From assembly GCA_964582525.1 (NCBI GenBank), contig CAZOSP010000042.1, positions 1-28,675 of the forward strand: 28,675 nt of DNA. The letters run 5' to 3'. The stretch is from BB31 sp964582525 (GTDB lineage Bacteria > Pseudomonadota > Gammaproteobacteria > Beggiatoales > Beggiatoaceae). Position 1 is the first letter of the stretch; the number at the start of each line of letters is the position of its first letter. Shown one piece after another: positions 1 through 8,001 of this stretch. Position numbers and translations under genes: made by a program. A model generated the notes under the pieces. It worked only from the letters and a program-made list of their open reading frames with translations, was not told the DNA's origin and did no database searches.

Positions 1-289
1 AGCCGTGCTGATGCAGTTTGAACAACGCAAAGCCAATGGCGAAGACCCGCAGGCACTGGAATACGCTAAGATTGTTGAAGACGCAGACGGCAAACGAGAA
101 ATTCGTTATATGAAAGCCGTGCCTACCGCGCAAGTGTGTCTAGCCTGTCATGGTGCAACCGAAGGGCTAGACCCGGTGGTGGTTGAGCGTTTAGATAAAC
201 TCTATCCCGCCGATCAAGCACGCGGTTTTAAAGCGGGCGATTTGCGCGGTGCTTTCAGTATTCGTGAAACCTTAACAGTGGCTGAATAA
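1..289 (+). CDS. C-terminal part of a Tll0287/DUF3365-like haem-binding protein (5' truncated by window edge)
   Basis: An open frame enters from the left edge and stops at 287-289, leaving about 96 codons. It carries the haem c motif CLACH inside VPTAQVCLACHG, followed by a segment ending GDLRGAFSIRETL. This pattern, with a late CxxCH followed by a D/GxLxGAxSI strand, is typical of the Tll0287-like (DUF3365) sensor domain found in periplasmic haem proteins and sensor kinases. The true start, signal sequence and any additional domain lie outside the window, so I cannot say whether it is a stand-alone haem protein. It ends 155 bases before the convergent malic enzyme gene, with a palindrome between them. 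Confidence 0.7.
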   Translation, partial: AVLMQFEQRKANGEDPQALEYAKIVEDADGKREIRYMKAVPTAQVCLACHGATEGLDPVVVERLDKLYPADQARGFKAGDLRGAFSIRETLTVAE

Positions 290-369
290 GGCGGTTATTG
301 ACAAGCCGAACTTTTTAGCCAGACGTGCGTCGGTGTTGGCGCATGGACTGATCTTCTCGATTCGGGCAA

Positions 370-398
370 ACCTTCTAGGTTTCCAAAACCTAGAAGGT
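370..398. repeat. CTAG-core palindrome, 13-bp arms, 3-nt loop
   Basis: The arms are ACCTTCTAGGTTT and its exact complement, separated by CCA. It lies between two convergent genes and belongs to a family seen again near 4535, 7931, 9452 and 17498. It could act as a bidirectional transcription terminator or be an interspersed REP-like repeat. Confidence 0.75.
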
Positions 399-443
399 CT
401 CGCAAGATAAAGCACCAACCTCATCATCTGAGTAACCCAAATA

Positions 444-2765
444 TTATTCCCCTTTGCTGCCACTGCCATTTTCCGCCGTGCCAAACACCTGCGCATCTAA
501 CGCCGCGACTGTGCTTAAATTAACCACGCCGCGAGTGGTGACAGTACGACTTAACACATGCACCGGTTTATCCATGCCCAGCAATAGGGGACCTACGGAT
601 ACGCCATTGCCCAAAGCTTTCAAGGCGTTAAAGGTGATACTGGCAGCGTCCATGTTGGGCATCACCAGCAAGTTTGCCTCGCCGCGCAGACGCGATTGAG
701 GGAACAAACGATAACGAATATCCTCCATAATCGCTGCGTCAGTCTGCATTTCGCCGTCAATTTCTAGCTCCGGCGCACGCTGCATGACGATTTCCACTGC
801 CTCGCGCATTTTCCGTGATGATTGGGTGCTTTGGCTGCCAAAATTAGAATGCGACACCATAGCCACTTTGGGTTCTATGCCCAACACGCGCATTCCGGTC
901 GCCGCCAGCAAGGTGATTTCTGCCAATTCTGCGGCAGTCGGATTATTGTGAACAGAGGGATCGGTGATGAAATAAGTGCCTTTATCCAAAATCAGCATTT
1001 GCATAGCGGCAGGAATTTTCACCCCGGCTCGCGTCCCTATGATGTCGCGCAAATGGTGCAGATGCTCTTGGAACGTCCCCACAGGACCCAGCAATAGCGC
1101 GTCTGCCACACCACGCCGCAGCAGCATCGCGCCTGCCACAGTCGAATTGGTGCGCACCACCACATTGGCTTCCGCAGGCCACACGCCTTTGCGCCCCATC
1201 AGATCATGGTATTCCTCCGCCAGCTCATTGCGAAACGCATATTTGCGTGGATCAATCAGCTCGAAATCCACGCCCGCTTTAATATGCAATCGCGCTTCTT
1301 TAAGGCGACGCTGCACGCCGTCTTCGCGCCCTAACACAATCGGAATGGCGCATTTTTCATCCACCAATACCTGAATGGCGCGCAATACGCGAATGTCCTC
1401 GCCTTCGGTAAACAGCAAACGCTGGGGCTTTTCTTTGGCTAAATTAAACACGCTGCGCATCACATTGCCAGAACGCGAGACATAACGCGCCAGTTCTGCG
1501 TGATAGGCATTAAAATCCTGAATCGGGCGGGTTGCCACGCCCGTTGCCATTGCCGCCTTTGCCACCGCAGGCGGAATCATGGTAATCAAACGCGGATCGA
1601 AAGGTTTGGGAATAATATAGTCAGGACCAAATTGTAAATCGTGCGAGCCATAAGCGGCGGCTAACATTTCGTTGACTTCCACCGAGGCGTAATGCGACAC
1701 CTCGCTGTTGACTAAATCGGTGATAGCGTGAACGCAGGCTATTTCCATGTCGCGGTTAATTTGCGTCGCGCCGACATCTAAGCAACCGCGAAAGAGAAAC
1801 GGAAAACACAGTACATTGTTGACTTGATTAGGATAATCAGAACGTCCGGTGGCAATAATCGCGTCCGGACGGATTTTTTTTACTGCTTCCGGCATGATTT
1901 CGGGGATTGGATTTGCTAATGCCAAAATTAACGGCTTTTCGACCATTTTTGCCAGCATCTCAGGCTTTAATACATGCGGTGCTGACAAGCCTAAAAAAAT
2001 ATCCGCGCCTTCGATCACATCGTCTAAAGTGCGCGCCTGTGTTGCTATGGCAAAACGCGCTTTGTACTCATCCATCTCTTCCACGCGCCCTTTATAGACC
2101 ACGCCTTTGATGTCAGTGACCACCACATTGCTAGGCTCTAAGCCCATATCGATCAATAAATCCAAACACGCCAATGCCGCCGCACCCGCGCCAGAAACCA
2201 CCAGCTTGACATGCGCAATATTTTTATCCAACAAGCGCAGACCATTGATCACCGCAGCCGCTACACAAATCGCCGTGCCATGCTGATCGTCGTGGAACAC
2301 CGGAATATTGAGCCGCTCGCGCAAAGCTTTTTCCACCATAAAACACTCAGGGGCTTTGATGTCTTCAAGTTGAATAGCCCCAAAAGTGGGCTCTAGCCCA
2401 GCGACAATTTCAATCAGTTGCTTTGGATCGGGCGCGTCGATTTCAATATCGAACACATCCACGCCAGCAAATTTTTTAAACAACACCGCCTTGCCTTCCA
2501 TCACTGGCTTCGCCGCCAGCGGACCTATGTTGCCTAAGCCCAGCACCGCCGAGCCGTTGGTAATCACGCCGACCAGATTGCTACGTGCCGTTAAGGTTGC
2601 CACCTCATTGGGATCGCGCATAATTTCTTCACAAGCCGCAGCCACGCCCGGCGAGTACGCCATCGCCAAATCGCGTTGGTTTGCCAGCGGTTTGGTGGGT
2701 TGTACGCTAAGTTTACCGGGGGTGGGGTGGCGGTGGTAGTAAAGTGCGCCTTCACGATCAATCAT
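444..2765 (-). CDS. maeB: NADP-dependent malic enzyme with C-terminal phosphotransacetylase-like domain
   Basis: The 773-aa product has the two-part architecture of MaeB. The N-terminal malic enzyme part (about residues 15-400) includes YSPGVA, FHDDQHGTAI and the nucleotide-binding segment VVSGAGAAALACLDLL. The second half (about 430-765) is phosphate acetyl/butyryltransferase-like, with LLFTEGEDIRVLRA and MVSHSNFGS. MaeB converts malate plus NADP to pyruvate, CO2 and NADPH; in characterised homologues the second domain is regulatory. The length matches the family (about 760 aa). The ATG at 2765 gives the expected N-terminus (YYHRHPTPGKL). A TATAAT hexamer lies 43 bases upstream. It is probably a single-gene unit, since both neighbours are separated by over 150 bases. 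Confidence 0.96.
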   Translation of the reverse strand: MIDREGALYYHRHPTPGKLSVQPTKPLANQRDLAMAYSPGVAAACEEIMRDPNEVATLTARSNLVGVITNGSAVLGLGNIGPLAAKPVMEGKAVLFKKFAGVDVFDIEIDAPDPKQLIEIVAGLEPTFGAIQLEDIKAPECFMVEKALRERLNIPVFHDDQHGTAICVAAAVINGLRLLDKNIAHVKLVVSGAGAAALACLDLLIDMGLEPSNVVVTDIKGVVYKGRVEEMDEYKARFAIATQARTLDDVIEGADIFLGLSAPHVLKPEMLAKMVEKPLILALANPIPEIMPEAVKKIRPDAIIATGRSDYPNQVNNVLCFPFLFRGCLDVGATQINRDMEIACVHAITDLVNSEVSHYASVEVNEMLAAAYGSHDLQFGPDYIIPKPFDPRLITMIPPAVAKAAMATGVATRPIQDFNAYHAELARYVSRSGNVMRSVFNLAKEKPQRLLFTEGEDIRVLRAIQVLVDEKCAIPIVLGREDGVQRRLKEARLHIKAGVDFELIDPRKYAFRNELAEEYHDLMGRKGVWPAEANVVVRTNSTVAGAMLLRRGVADALLLGPVGTFQEHLHHLRDIIGTRAGVKIPAAMQMLILDKGTYFITDPSVHNNPTAAELAEITLLAATGMRVLGIEPKVAMVSHSNFGSQSTQSSRKMREAVEIVMQRAPELEIDGEMQTDAAIMEDIRYRLFPQSRLRGEANLLVMPNMDAASITFNALKALGNGVSVGPLLLGMDKPVHVLSRTVTTRGVVNLSTVAALDAQVFGTAENGSGSKGE

Positions 2766-2807
2766 GAGCTTTGCTGTCCTGTTGTAAGTTTTGCTGAGAA
2801 ACTTTTT

Positions 2808-2813
2808 ATTATA
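2808..2813 (-). promoter_or_regulatory. Candidate -10 box for maeB
   Basis: TATAAT on the minus strand is placed for a leader of roughly 35 nt before the maeB ATG. No convincing -35 hexamer is visible at 16-18 bases, so the call rests on the -10 alone. Confidence 0.4.
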
Positions 2814-2890
2814 GAAGCAAATGGCTATCTAAAAAGCGTTAATTTGTGGAGGCTGATTATTAAGATTTCTAATAAGCGATTGGGTCATTT

Positions 2891-2966
2891 TCACGCGGGC
2901 GCGTGAGAATGCGAGTGCTGGCACGCGGGCAAACATCGAGTGATGCGGTGCGTAGCTCAGCGCATC
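2891..2966. repeat. Two short hairpins downstream of the fetB-like gene
   Basis: TCACGC-GGGC-GCGTGA (2891-2906) and GATGCG...CGCATC (2942-2947 with 2961-2966) lie in the 214-base gap between the maeB start and the permease stop. Neither is followed by a T-run in the permease direction, so a terminator role is possible but weak. Confidence 0.4.
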
Positions 2967-2979
2967 TTGCCCTTGTTTT

Positions 2980-3681
2980 CTAAACATGTTTTTGCATTTT
3001 TAGAAATAAAACAACTGCCATTCCCGCGCTTCCGAGTATCATAGCCATGACGACAATTTGGTAGCGAATGGCAAGCACCGGTTCTACGCCAGCGAGAATT
3101 TGTCCGGTCATCATGCCCGGTAGTGAAACTAAGCCTACCGCGAAAAATGCGTTGATTTGGGGAATCATTGACGCACGGAAAGCGTTGTTACGGGCTTCCA
3201 GGTGCGTTTTGCCATTCGCGCACTCGTTGTCATAGCGTTCACCCGCTAAACTGACGCTATTCATCGCGTTGACGAAAATCATACCCGCTAAAGGAATGAA
3301 GTATCGAGGTTGATAGAGCGGCTCCAAACCAATCACCCCGTAAAGAATGTAAAAAAGCATAAAACCGCAACTTAAACTCAAGGCAAGCACGATTACGCCA
3401 TAGCGTCGTAGCGATTTGTTTTTAAGCGAACGGATGCCTATCCACGATGCGATGAGGGTGACAATAACGATAATGATGACTCCCACCCACACAGAATCGT
3501 TATTGAAAATGTAAATCAAGGCATAGCCCATCAAAAAAAGCTGAAACACCATGCGAAAAGTCGCCACCGCCACCTGCTTGGCATCCTTTAGCCAACTCAA
3601 GAAAAACCAGCCCACAGCCAATAATGGCAATAAGCTATAGACAATTCCTGTCCAGGTAATTTCAATAACGCTGTTATTCAT
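2980..3681 (-). CDS. fetB: UPF0014/FetB-family ABC transporter permease
   Basis: The 233-aa, very hydrophobic protein has about seven predicted membrane segments and the family signatures RMVFQLFLMGYAL near the N-terminus, and FVNAMNSVSLAGERYDNE and ASMIPQINAFFAVGLVSLPGMMTGQIL further on. These match the TIGR00245/UPF0014 family, whose E. coli member FetB (YbbM) is the membrane part of the FetAB exporter linked to iron homeostasis and oxidative stress. I chose the ATG at 3681 (MNNSVIEITWTG) over an upstream in-frame TTG at 3726. No ATPase partner (FetA) is adjacent, so it must be elsewhere or the gene is an orphan. Its start region lies back-to-back with the HAD gene at 3756. Confidence 0.85.
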   Translation of the reverse strand: MNNSVIEITWTGIVYSLLPLLAVGWFFLSWLKDAKQVAVATFRMVFQLFLMGYALIYIFNNDSVWVGVIIIVIVTLIASWIGIRSLKNKSLRRYGVIVLALSLSCGFMLFYILYGVIGLEPLYQPRYFIPLAGMIFVNAMNSVSLAGERYDNECANGKTHLEARNNAFRASMIPQINAFFAVGLVSLPGMMTGQILAGVEPVLAIRYQIVVMAMILGSAGMAVVLFLKMQKHV

Positions 3682-3755
3682 AAGTTCAAAGTTCGCATGT
3701 TTTTCTCTATAATCAGCAGCCCACAATCACGCCTTTGAGACGCGAACGAGCTACC

Positions 3756-4433
3756 ATGTATAGCAATAAACGCTTAATTATTCTGGATGCCGATGGCACC
3801 ACCATAGATGCTTTCAGTGCCATGCAAAAAGCTTTTGCCGCACATGGCATGAGTATTGGCGATTTGGAACGCTTTCAAAAACGCCGCCACATGTTTAAGT
3901 ATATTGGCGGTCTTAAAGAGTTCCCGAAAAACTTGAAAAATCAAATTGGCAAAACCAAGCGAGCGCGGCTGATTGACACACTGACAGAAATTTACCGCGA
4001 AGAAGCCCGTTTATATCCCGATATTCCGGCTTTAATGCAGACCTTATTAGCCGATCCATCGCTGTGTGTGGGGGTGGTGACACGCAACATCACCCGCGAA
4101 GCCGTGGAAACCTTGAAACTATTATTTGAACGCTATGAGGTGGATAGCGATGCCTTAGATTTTCTCGTGCATCTGCCTTTAAGTGAGCAAAAATTGTCGG
4201 CTTTTCGTCGTTTACGTGCTGATTTGCAGATTAATCCCGCCTGCGCTTATGCCTGCGGCGATGAGAAAACGGATTATATTGCCGCCATTCATTCGGGAAT
4301 GCACCCGTTTATGGTGTCTTATGGTTTTGAGGATTTTGACCGCTTAACGCAAAAACTGGGCGTGCCTAGTGAGATTATTTCGCGCACCCCGCAAGATTTG
4401 TGTACACGCTTGCTACATGCCTTAAGTTTATGA
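3756..4433 (+). CDS. HAD-superfamily hydrolase (phosphatase-like)
   Basis: The 225-aa product opens with LIILDADGTTID, the HAD motif I (nucleophile Asp11 and Asp13). It continues with a helical cap, the motif II-like strand GVVTRN, a lysine in SEQKLSAF and the motif IV acid cluster CGDEKTDY. This is the layout of phosphoglycolate-phosphatase-like hydrolases. The ATG at 3756 is preferred over an in-frame upstream start at 3735 because it places the nucleophile at the usual distance from the N-terminus. The substrate cannot be deduced. Only 74 bases separate it from the divergent permease gene, so the two promoters must be close together. Confidence 0.85.
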   Translation: MYSNKRLIILDADGTTIDAFSAMQKAFAAHGMSIGDLERFQKRRHMFKYIGGLKEFPKNLKNQIGKTKRARLIDTLTEIYREEARLYPDIPALMQTLLADPSLCVGVVTRNITREAVETLKLLFERYEVDSDALDFLVHLPLSEQKLSAFRRLRADLQINPACAYACGDEKTDYIAAIHSGMHPFMVSYGFEDFDRLTQKLGVPSEIISRTPQDLCTRLLHALSL

Positions 4434-4447
4434 TTTTTCATATTTTA

Positions 4448-4481
4448 GCGGATACGCTGCGCTTAATCCGCCCTACGGCGG
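4448..4481. repeat. Interspersed GCGGAT...ATCCGC / CCGCC-CTAC-GGCGG hairpins
   Basis: GCGGAT (4448-4453) pairs with ATCCGC (4466-4471). An overlapping alternative hairpin CCGCC-CTAC-GGCGG spans 4468-4481. Sequences of the type GCGGATTAAGCGCAGCGTATCCGC are familiar interspersed units in many genomes. This one sits just beyond the HAD stop codon and could help terminate that transcript. Confidence 0.5.
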
Positions 4482-4534
4482 TGAACTGTGCCGATTTTAG
4501 CGTGCCAATCCGACACTCAAACCTGCTAATACTC

Positions 4535-4600
4535 AAACCTGCTAGGTTTTGAAAACCTAGCAGGTTTACGCGGGCGTGCTTTCGAGCATTATTTGGTCAT
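4535..4600. repeat. CTAG-core palindrome with conserved right flank
   Basis: 4535-4567 is a perfect 16-bp inverted repeat around one G (arm AAACCTGCTAGGTTTT). A partial copy of the arm precedes it at about 4519. The right flank (TTTACGCGGGCGTGCTTTCG then GAGCATTATTT) resembles the right flank of the copy at 7931, so the repeat unit is longer than the hairpin. It lies between the convergent HAD and zapE genes, consistent with bidirectional termination. Confidence 0.8.
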
Positions 4601-4660
4601 TCCTAAACGCCCTGAAGCAAAAATCCGGAAACGTGACCGTGTAAAGTCTATCTACACAGC

Positions 4661-5764
4661 CTAAAATCTGTCAGGCTCGCGCCCCTGCCGCACATACTCA
4701 TGCGAACGCATTTCTTGCAAACGGCTCACAGTCCGCTGAAAAGCGAAGGCTAACTGACTGCCCAGATACAAATGTTCGGGCGCGACCGCCGCGGAAACAA
4801 TCAACTTCACCTGACGATCATAAAACTCATCAACCAATTCAATCAAACGCCGCGCAACATCATCATCCTCTTCAAGCATTTGCGGTACGTGACTGAGCAG
4901 CACGGTATTAAAACAGCGGGCTAATTCAATATAATCATGCACCGCACGCGGAATATTGCACAGCACCCGAAAATCCAACCAGACCACGCCATCGCCACAG
5001 CGCAGCGTGGGGATTTTTCGTCCATGAATATCGAGTAATTTGCCCACCTCGCCGACTTCAGGCGATAAACGCGCAAAATGCCGCGCCAGTGCTTGTTCCG
5101 CTTCAGCATTTAACGGATAGAAATAAACCGCTGCTGGCTGCAAAGCCCGTAACCGATAATCCACCCTAGCGTCCAAATGCAGCACTTCTAAGTGCTGATG
5201 TAACAACGCAATTGCCGGCAAAAACCGCTCACGCTGTAAGCCCCCCTTATACAGCTCATCGGGTGCGCTGTTAGAGGTAAGCAGCAACACCACGCCCGCC
5301 TCAAACAAAGCGTGCAGCAAACCACTTAAAATCATCGCATCGGTAATATCGCTGACATAAAACTCGTCCAAACACAAAACACGAGTATTGCGCGCCCATT
5401 TTCGCGCTATTTGCGGCAGGGGATCGCGTTGCAGACGTAACTTTTTTAAGTCATCATGGATGTTGCGCATGAAGTGGTGAAAATGCACGCGCTGCTTTTG
5501 TTCAAACGGCAAGCAGGCATAAAAATTATCAACGACATAGGTTTTGCCGCGCCCTACGCCACCCCAAAAATAAACACCGCGTATGCAGGTGACAGGTGGC
5601 GCACGCCGCAGCAAGCACTGCCACCAGCAGACGTTTTTGGGCGGTGGCGTACTGAGCAATTCGTCAAACAAACGCTGCGTATGCGCAACCGCCTGTGCCT
5701 GTAGCGGGTCGGCAAGAAAACCCCGCGTTAAATCGGCTTGGTAACGGGCTGTGGGTGTCAACAT
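4661..5764 (-). CDS. zapE: Cell division protein ZapE (AFG1-like ATPase)
   Basis: The 367-aa product carries a Walker A motif GGVGRGKT (residues 68-75) preceded by GVYFWG, the FHHFMRNIHDDLKKL segment characteristic of AFG1/ZapE, Walker B RVLCLDEFYV and a sensor strand LLTSNSAPDELY. ZapE is an ATPase that acts at the division ring in Gammaproteobacteria; the family is also called AFG1-like. Length matches the family (about 375 aa). ATG 5764 is preceded by an in-frame TTG at 5767; the ATG is the likelier start. The deaD stop codon lies 39 bases upstream of this start, so the two genes may be cotranscribed. Confidence 0.93.
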   Translation of the reverse strand: MLTPTARYQADLTRGFLADPLQAQAVAHTQRLFDELLSTPPPKNVCWWQCLLRRAPPVTCIRGVYFWGGVGRGKTYVVDNFYACLPFEQKQRVHFHHFMRNIHDDLKKLRLQRDPLPQIARKWARNTRVLCLDEFYVSDITDAMILSGLLHALFEAGVVLLLTSNSAPDELYKGGLQRERFLPAIALLHQHLEVLHLDARVDYRLRALQPAAVYFYPLNAEAEQALARHFARLSPEVGEVGKLLDIHGRKIPTLRCGDGVVWLDFRVLCNIPRAVHDYIELARCFNTVLLSHVPQMLEEDDDVARRLIELVDEFYDRQVKLIVSAAVAPEHLYLGSQLAFAFQRTVSRLQEMRSHEYVRQGREPDRF

Positions 5765-5803
5765 CAAAATAGATGAGCAACAAAAAACCAGCAGGTGCTT
5801 AAA

Positions 5804-7618
5804 TTAATCCCGTTTTCTTCGTGATGAAGTGCGTTTTTTTGCTTTGCGCCCGTCGTCAGCGGTGGGGCTTGGCAGCGGTTTTCGAGTTGTCGATCTGCGC
5901 GGCGAGAAGGCGGGACGCTGTTCTTCTTGATGCTCGCTGCTGCCGGATTCTAGGTGCATATTAATTTTGCGATTGCAAACCCAAACATTTTGTAAATGTT
6001 TGCATATATCATCGGGCATTCCTTCTGGGAGTTCTACGGTGCTGTAGCTGTCATAAAGCTCAATACGCCCGATGTGGCGACTACTCAGACCGCCTTCATT
6101 GGCTATCGCCCCAACGATATTTTTCGGTTGTACGCCATGTTCGCGCCCTACTTCTAGGCGATAACGCAGCATTCCTGTTTCCGCTTCACCGCCGCGACGT
6201 TGGCGTGTATCGGCGCGGTCTCGCTCGCGTTGTCGGCGCGAAGGCTGTTCTGCCTCTTCGGTAAAAGAGGCCGTTTCAATGTCGTCATTGTCCCCAGGCA
6301 GTAAAGGGCGTTCGCGTTGTAACTGGTATGCCAGCGCGGCGGCGATTTCGTTCATGGCGATGTTGTGTTCAGATTGATATTGTTCGAGCATTTCTTCAAA
6401 AAAACCCAGCTCTTGACTTTCGATAGTGTCGCTGAGTTGTTGTTTGAAACGCGCTACGCGGCGATCCGCAATGTCTTCATGGGAGGGCAGGCGCATCAGG
6501 GCTATGGGCTGGCGCGTGGCTTGTTCGATGGCGCGTAAGAGGCGTTTTTCGCGGGGCGAAACGAACAAAATGGCAGTGCCTTTGCGTCCGGCGCGCCCAG
6601 TGCGTCCGATGCGATGCACGTAGGCTTCGGTGTCGTGCGGGATGTCGTAGTTGAGAACATGGCTGATGCGCTCGACATCAAGACCGCGCGCCACCACGTC
6701 AGTGGCGACGATGATGTCCAGGTCGCCGCTTTTTAGGCGTTCTATGGTTTTTTCGCGCTGTGCTTGTGGCATGTCACCGTTTAAGGCAGCGCAGGCATAG
6801 CCGCGTGCTTCGAGTTTTTCGGCGAGTTCGAGGGTAATGGTTTTGGTGCGCACAAACACCAGCATCGCTTCAAAATCTTCGGCTTCTAGGATGCGCGTTA
6901 ATGCGTCGATTTTATGCGTATTAGTGACTTGCCAATAATATTGGCTAATGGTGCTGACAGTGGTGGTTTTGGTATGGATTTTTATTTCCACCGGCTGGCG
7001 TAAATGGCGTTGGGCAATTTTCCGAATGGGCGGCGGCATGGTTGCGGAAAACAGCGCGACCTGACGTTCTGGGGGCGTGTGTTCAAGTATCCATTCGACA
7101 TCTTCAATAAATCCCATGCGCAGCATATCGTCTGCTTCGTCAAGTACCACTGCTTGCAGGCTGTCTAGCACCAAGCTTTTGCGCCGCAGGTGATCCATGA
7201 TGCGTCCCGGGGTGCCGACAACCACATGTACGCCGCGCTTGAGTTGGCGCAGTTGCAGCGTCATTCCTTGTCCACCATAGACCGGCAGGACATGAAAACC
7301 GGGCAGGTAATGCGCGTATTTTTGGAAGGCTTCGGCAACCTGTAAGGCTAGTTCGCGGGTTGGGGTGAGTACCAGTAATTGCGGCTGGCGAATGTCTAAA
7401 TTAAGGCGGCTGAGTAGCGGCAGGGCAAACGCAGCCGTCTTGCCTGTGCCTGTTTGGGCTTGTCCAACTAAGTCATGTCCCGCCAGCAGGGGCGGAATAC
7501 TTTCGGCTTGAATCGGTGAAGGTGCTTCGTAGCCTACGCTTTGGATAGCTTGCAAGATGGGCGCGGCAAGACCTAATTGGGCAAAGCTGGGGGTAAAATC
7601 TGTGGAATCTGTGGACAT
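5804..7618 (-). CDS. deaD: ATP-dependent DEAD-box RNA helicase DeaD/CsdA
   Basis: The 604-aa product shows every DEAD-box motif: Q motif region (FAQLGLAAPILQAI), AQTGTGKT, PTRELALQ, GTPGR, DEADDML, SAT, VATDVVARGLD and HRIGRTGRAG. A C-terminal DbpA-type RNA-binding domain follows (GREHGVQPKNIVGAIANEGG), then a basic tail rich in Arg, Lys and Ser. That combination and length identify DeaD/CsdA, which unwinds RNA in ribosome assembly and cold adaptation. ATG 7618 has AGAGAA a few bases upstream. Frames extend further upstream to 7666, but the MSTDSTDFTPSFAQLG start fits the family better. Confidence 0.95.
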   Translation of the reverse strand: MSTDSTDFTPSFAQLGLAAPILQAIQSVGYEAPSPIQAESIPPLLAGHDLVGQAQTGTGKTAAFALPLLSRLNLDIRQPQLLVLTPTRELALQVAEAFQKYAHYLPGFHVLPVYGGQGMTLQLRQLKRGVHVVVGTPGRIMDHLRRKSLVLDSLQAVVLDEADDMLRMGFIEDVEWILEHTPPERQVALFSATMPPPIRKIAQRHLRQPVEIKIHTKTTTVSTISQYYWQVTNTHKIDALTRILEAEDFEAMLVFVRTKTITLELAEKLEARGYACAALNGDMPQAQREKTIERLKSGDLDIIVATDVVARGLDVERISHVLNYDIPHDTEAYVHRIGRTGRAGRKGTAILFVSPREKRLLRAIEQATRQPIALMRLPSHEDIADRRVARFKQQLSDTIESQELGFFEEMLEQYQSEHNIAMNEIAAALAYQLQRERPLLPGDNDDIETASFTEEAEQPSRRQRERDRADTRQRRGGEAETGMLRYRLEVGREHGVQPKNIVGAIANEGGLSSRHIGRIELYDSYSTVELPEGMPDDICKHLQNVWVCNRKINMHLESGSSEHQEEQRPAFSPRRSTTRKPLPSPTADDGRKAKKRTSSRRKRD

Positions 7619-7670
7619 CGAATTTCTCTGAAGTGGTACAACAAGCAAAGCATGACTTTTAATCACTGAC

Positions 7671-7706
7671 GTTATGCAAAGGATTTTTTTCGTCTGTCAA
7701 AACAGA
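7671..7706 (-). promoter_or_regulatory. Candidate promoter and leader hairpin of deaD
   Basis: On the minus strand TTGACA (7700-7695) is followed after 18 bases by CATAAC (7676-7671), which would give a leader of about 45 nt. The -35 overlaps a hairpin TCTGT-CAAA-ACAGA (7693-7706), itself bracketed by oligo-T and oligo-A tracts that can pair. If transcription instead starts further upstream, this would be a structured cold-shock-type leader. Confidence 0.35.
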
Positions 7707-8001
7707 TTGGCAAACGAAAAAACCGCTATTGCTCCACGCTGCATTGATACTCATATCCGCCAGAAACTGCACTTTTTGCTTATTCAAGTTTCAATGCTTG
7801 GATTTTAAGTGCTTAAAAATATCCCTGAGAGCAGTGTCGGGCAGGACACAGTATATTTTGATGCTTTTTGTGGTTTGTTGATGCTAATGGGAATTAGGGA
7901 TGGGTATTCAATAATACCCAAAACTCAAACCCCCTAGGCTTTGAAAGCCTAGGGGATTTACGCCCGCGCATTTGCGGGCATTATTTTGCTGTTCATTCTC
8001 T
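7707..8001. repeat. Gene-free stretch with hairpin and CTAG-core palindrome
   Basis: No gene is visible between the deaD leader and the ctpA stop. 7901-7920 is a hairpin TGGGTATT-CAAT-AATACCCA. 7931-7955 is a perfect 12-bp palindrome around one G (arm CCCCTAGGCTTT). Its right flank to about 7985 (TTTACGCCCGCGCATTTGCG then GGCATTATTTT) resembles the flank of the 4535 copy. Both hairpins lie directly 3' of ctpA on its strand and could end that transcript. Confidence 0.65.

Noticed and set aside
272..496. Minus-strand 74-codon frame overlapping the maeB end
   Set aside because: It overlaps the end of the haem protein and maeB in another frame and spans the palindrome; it has no family-like sequence.
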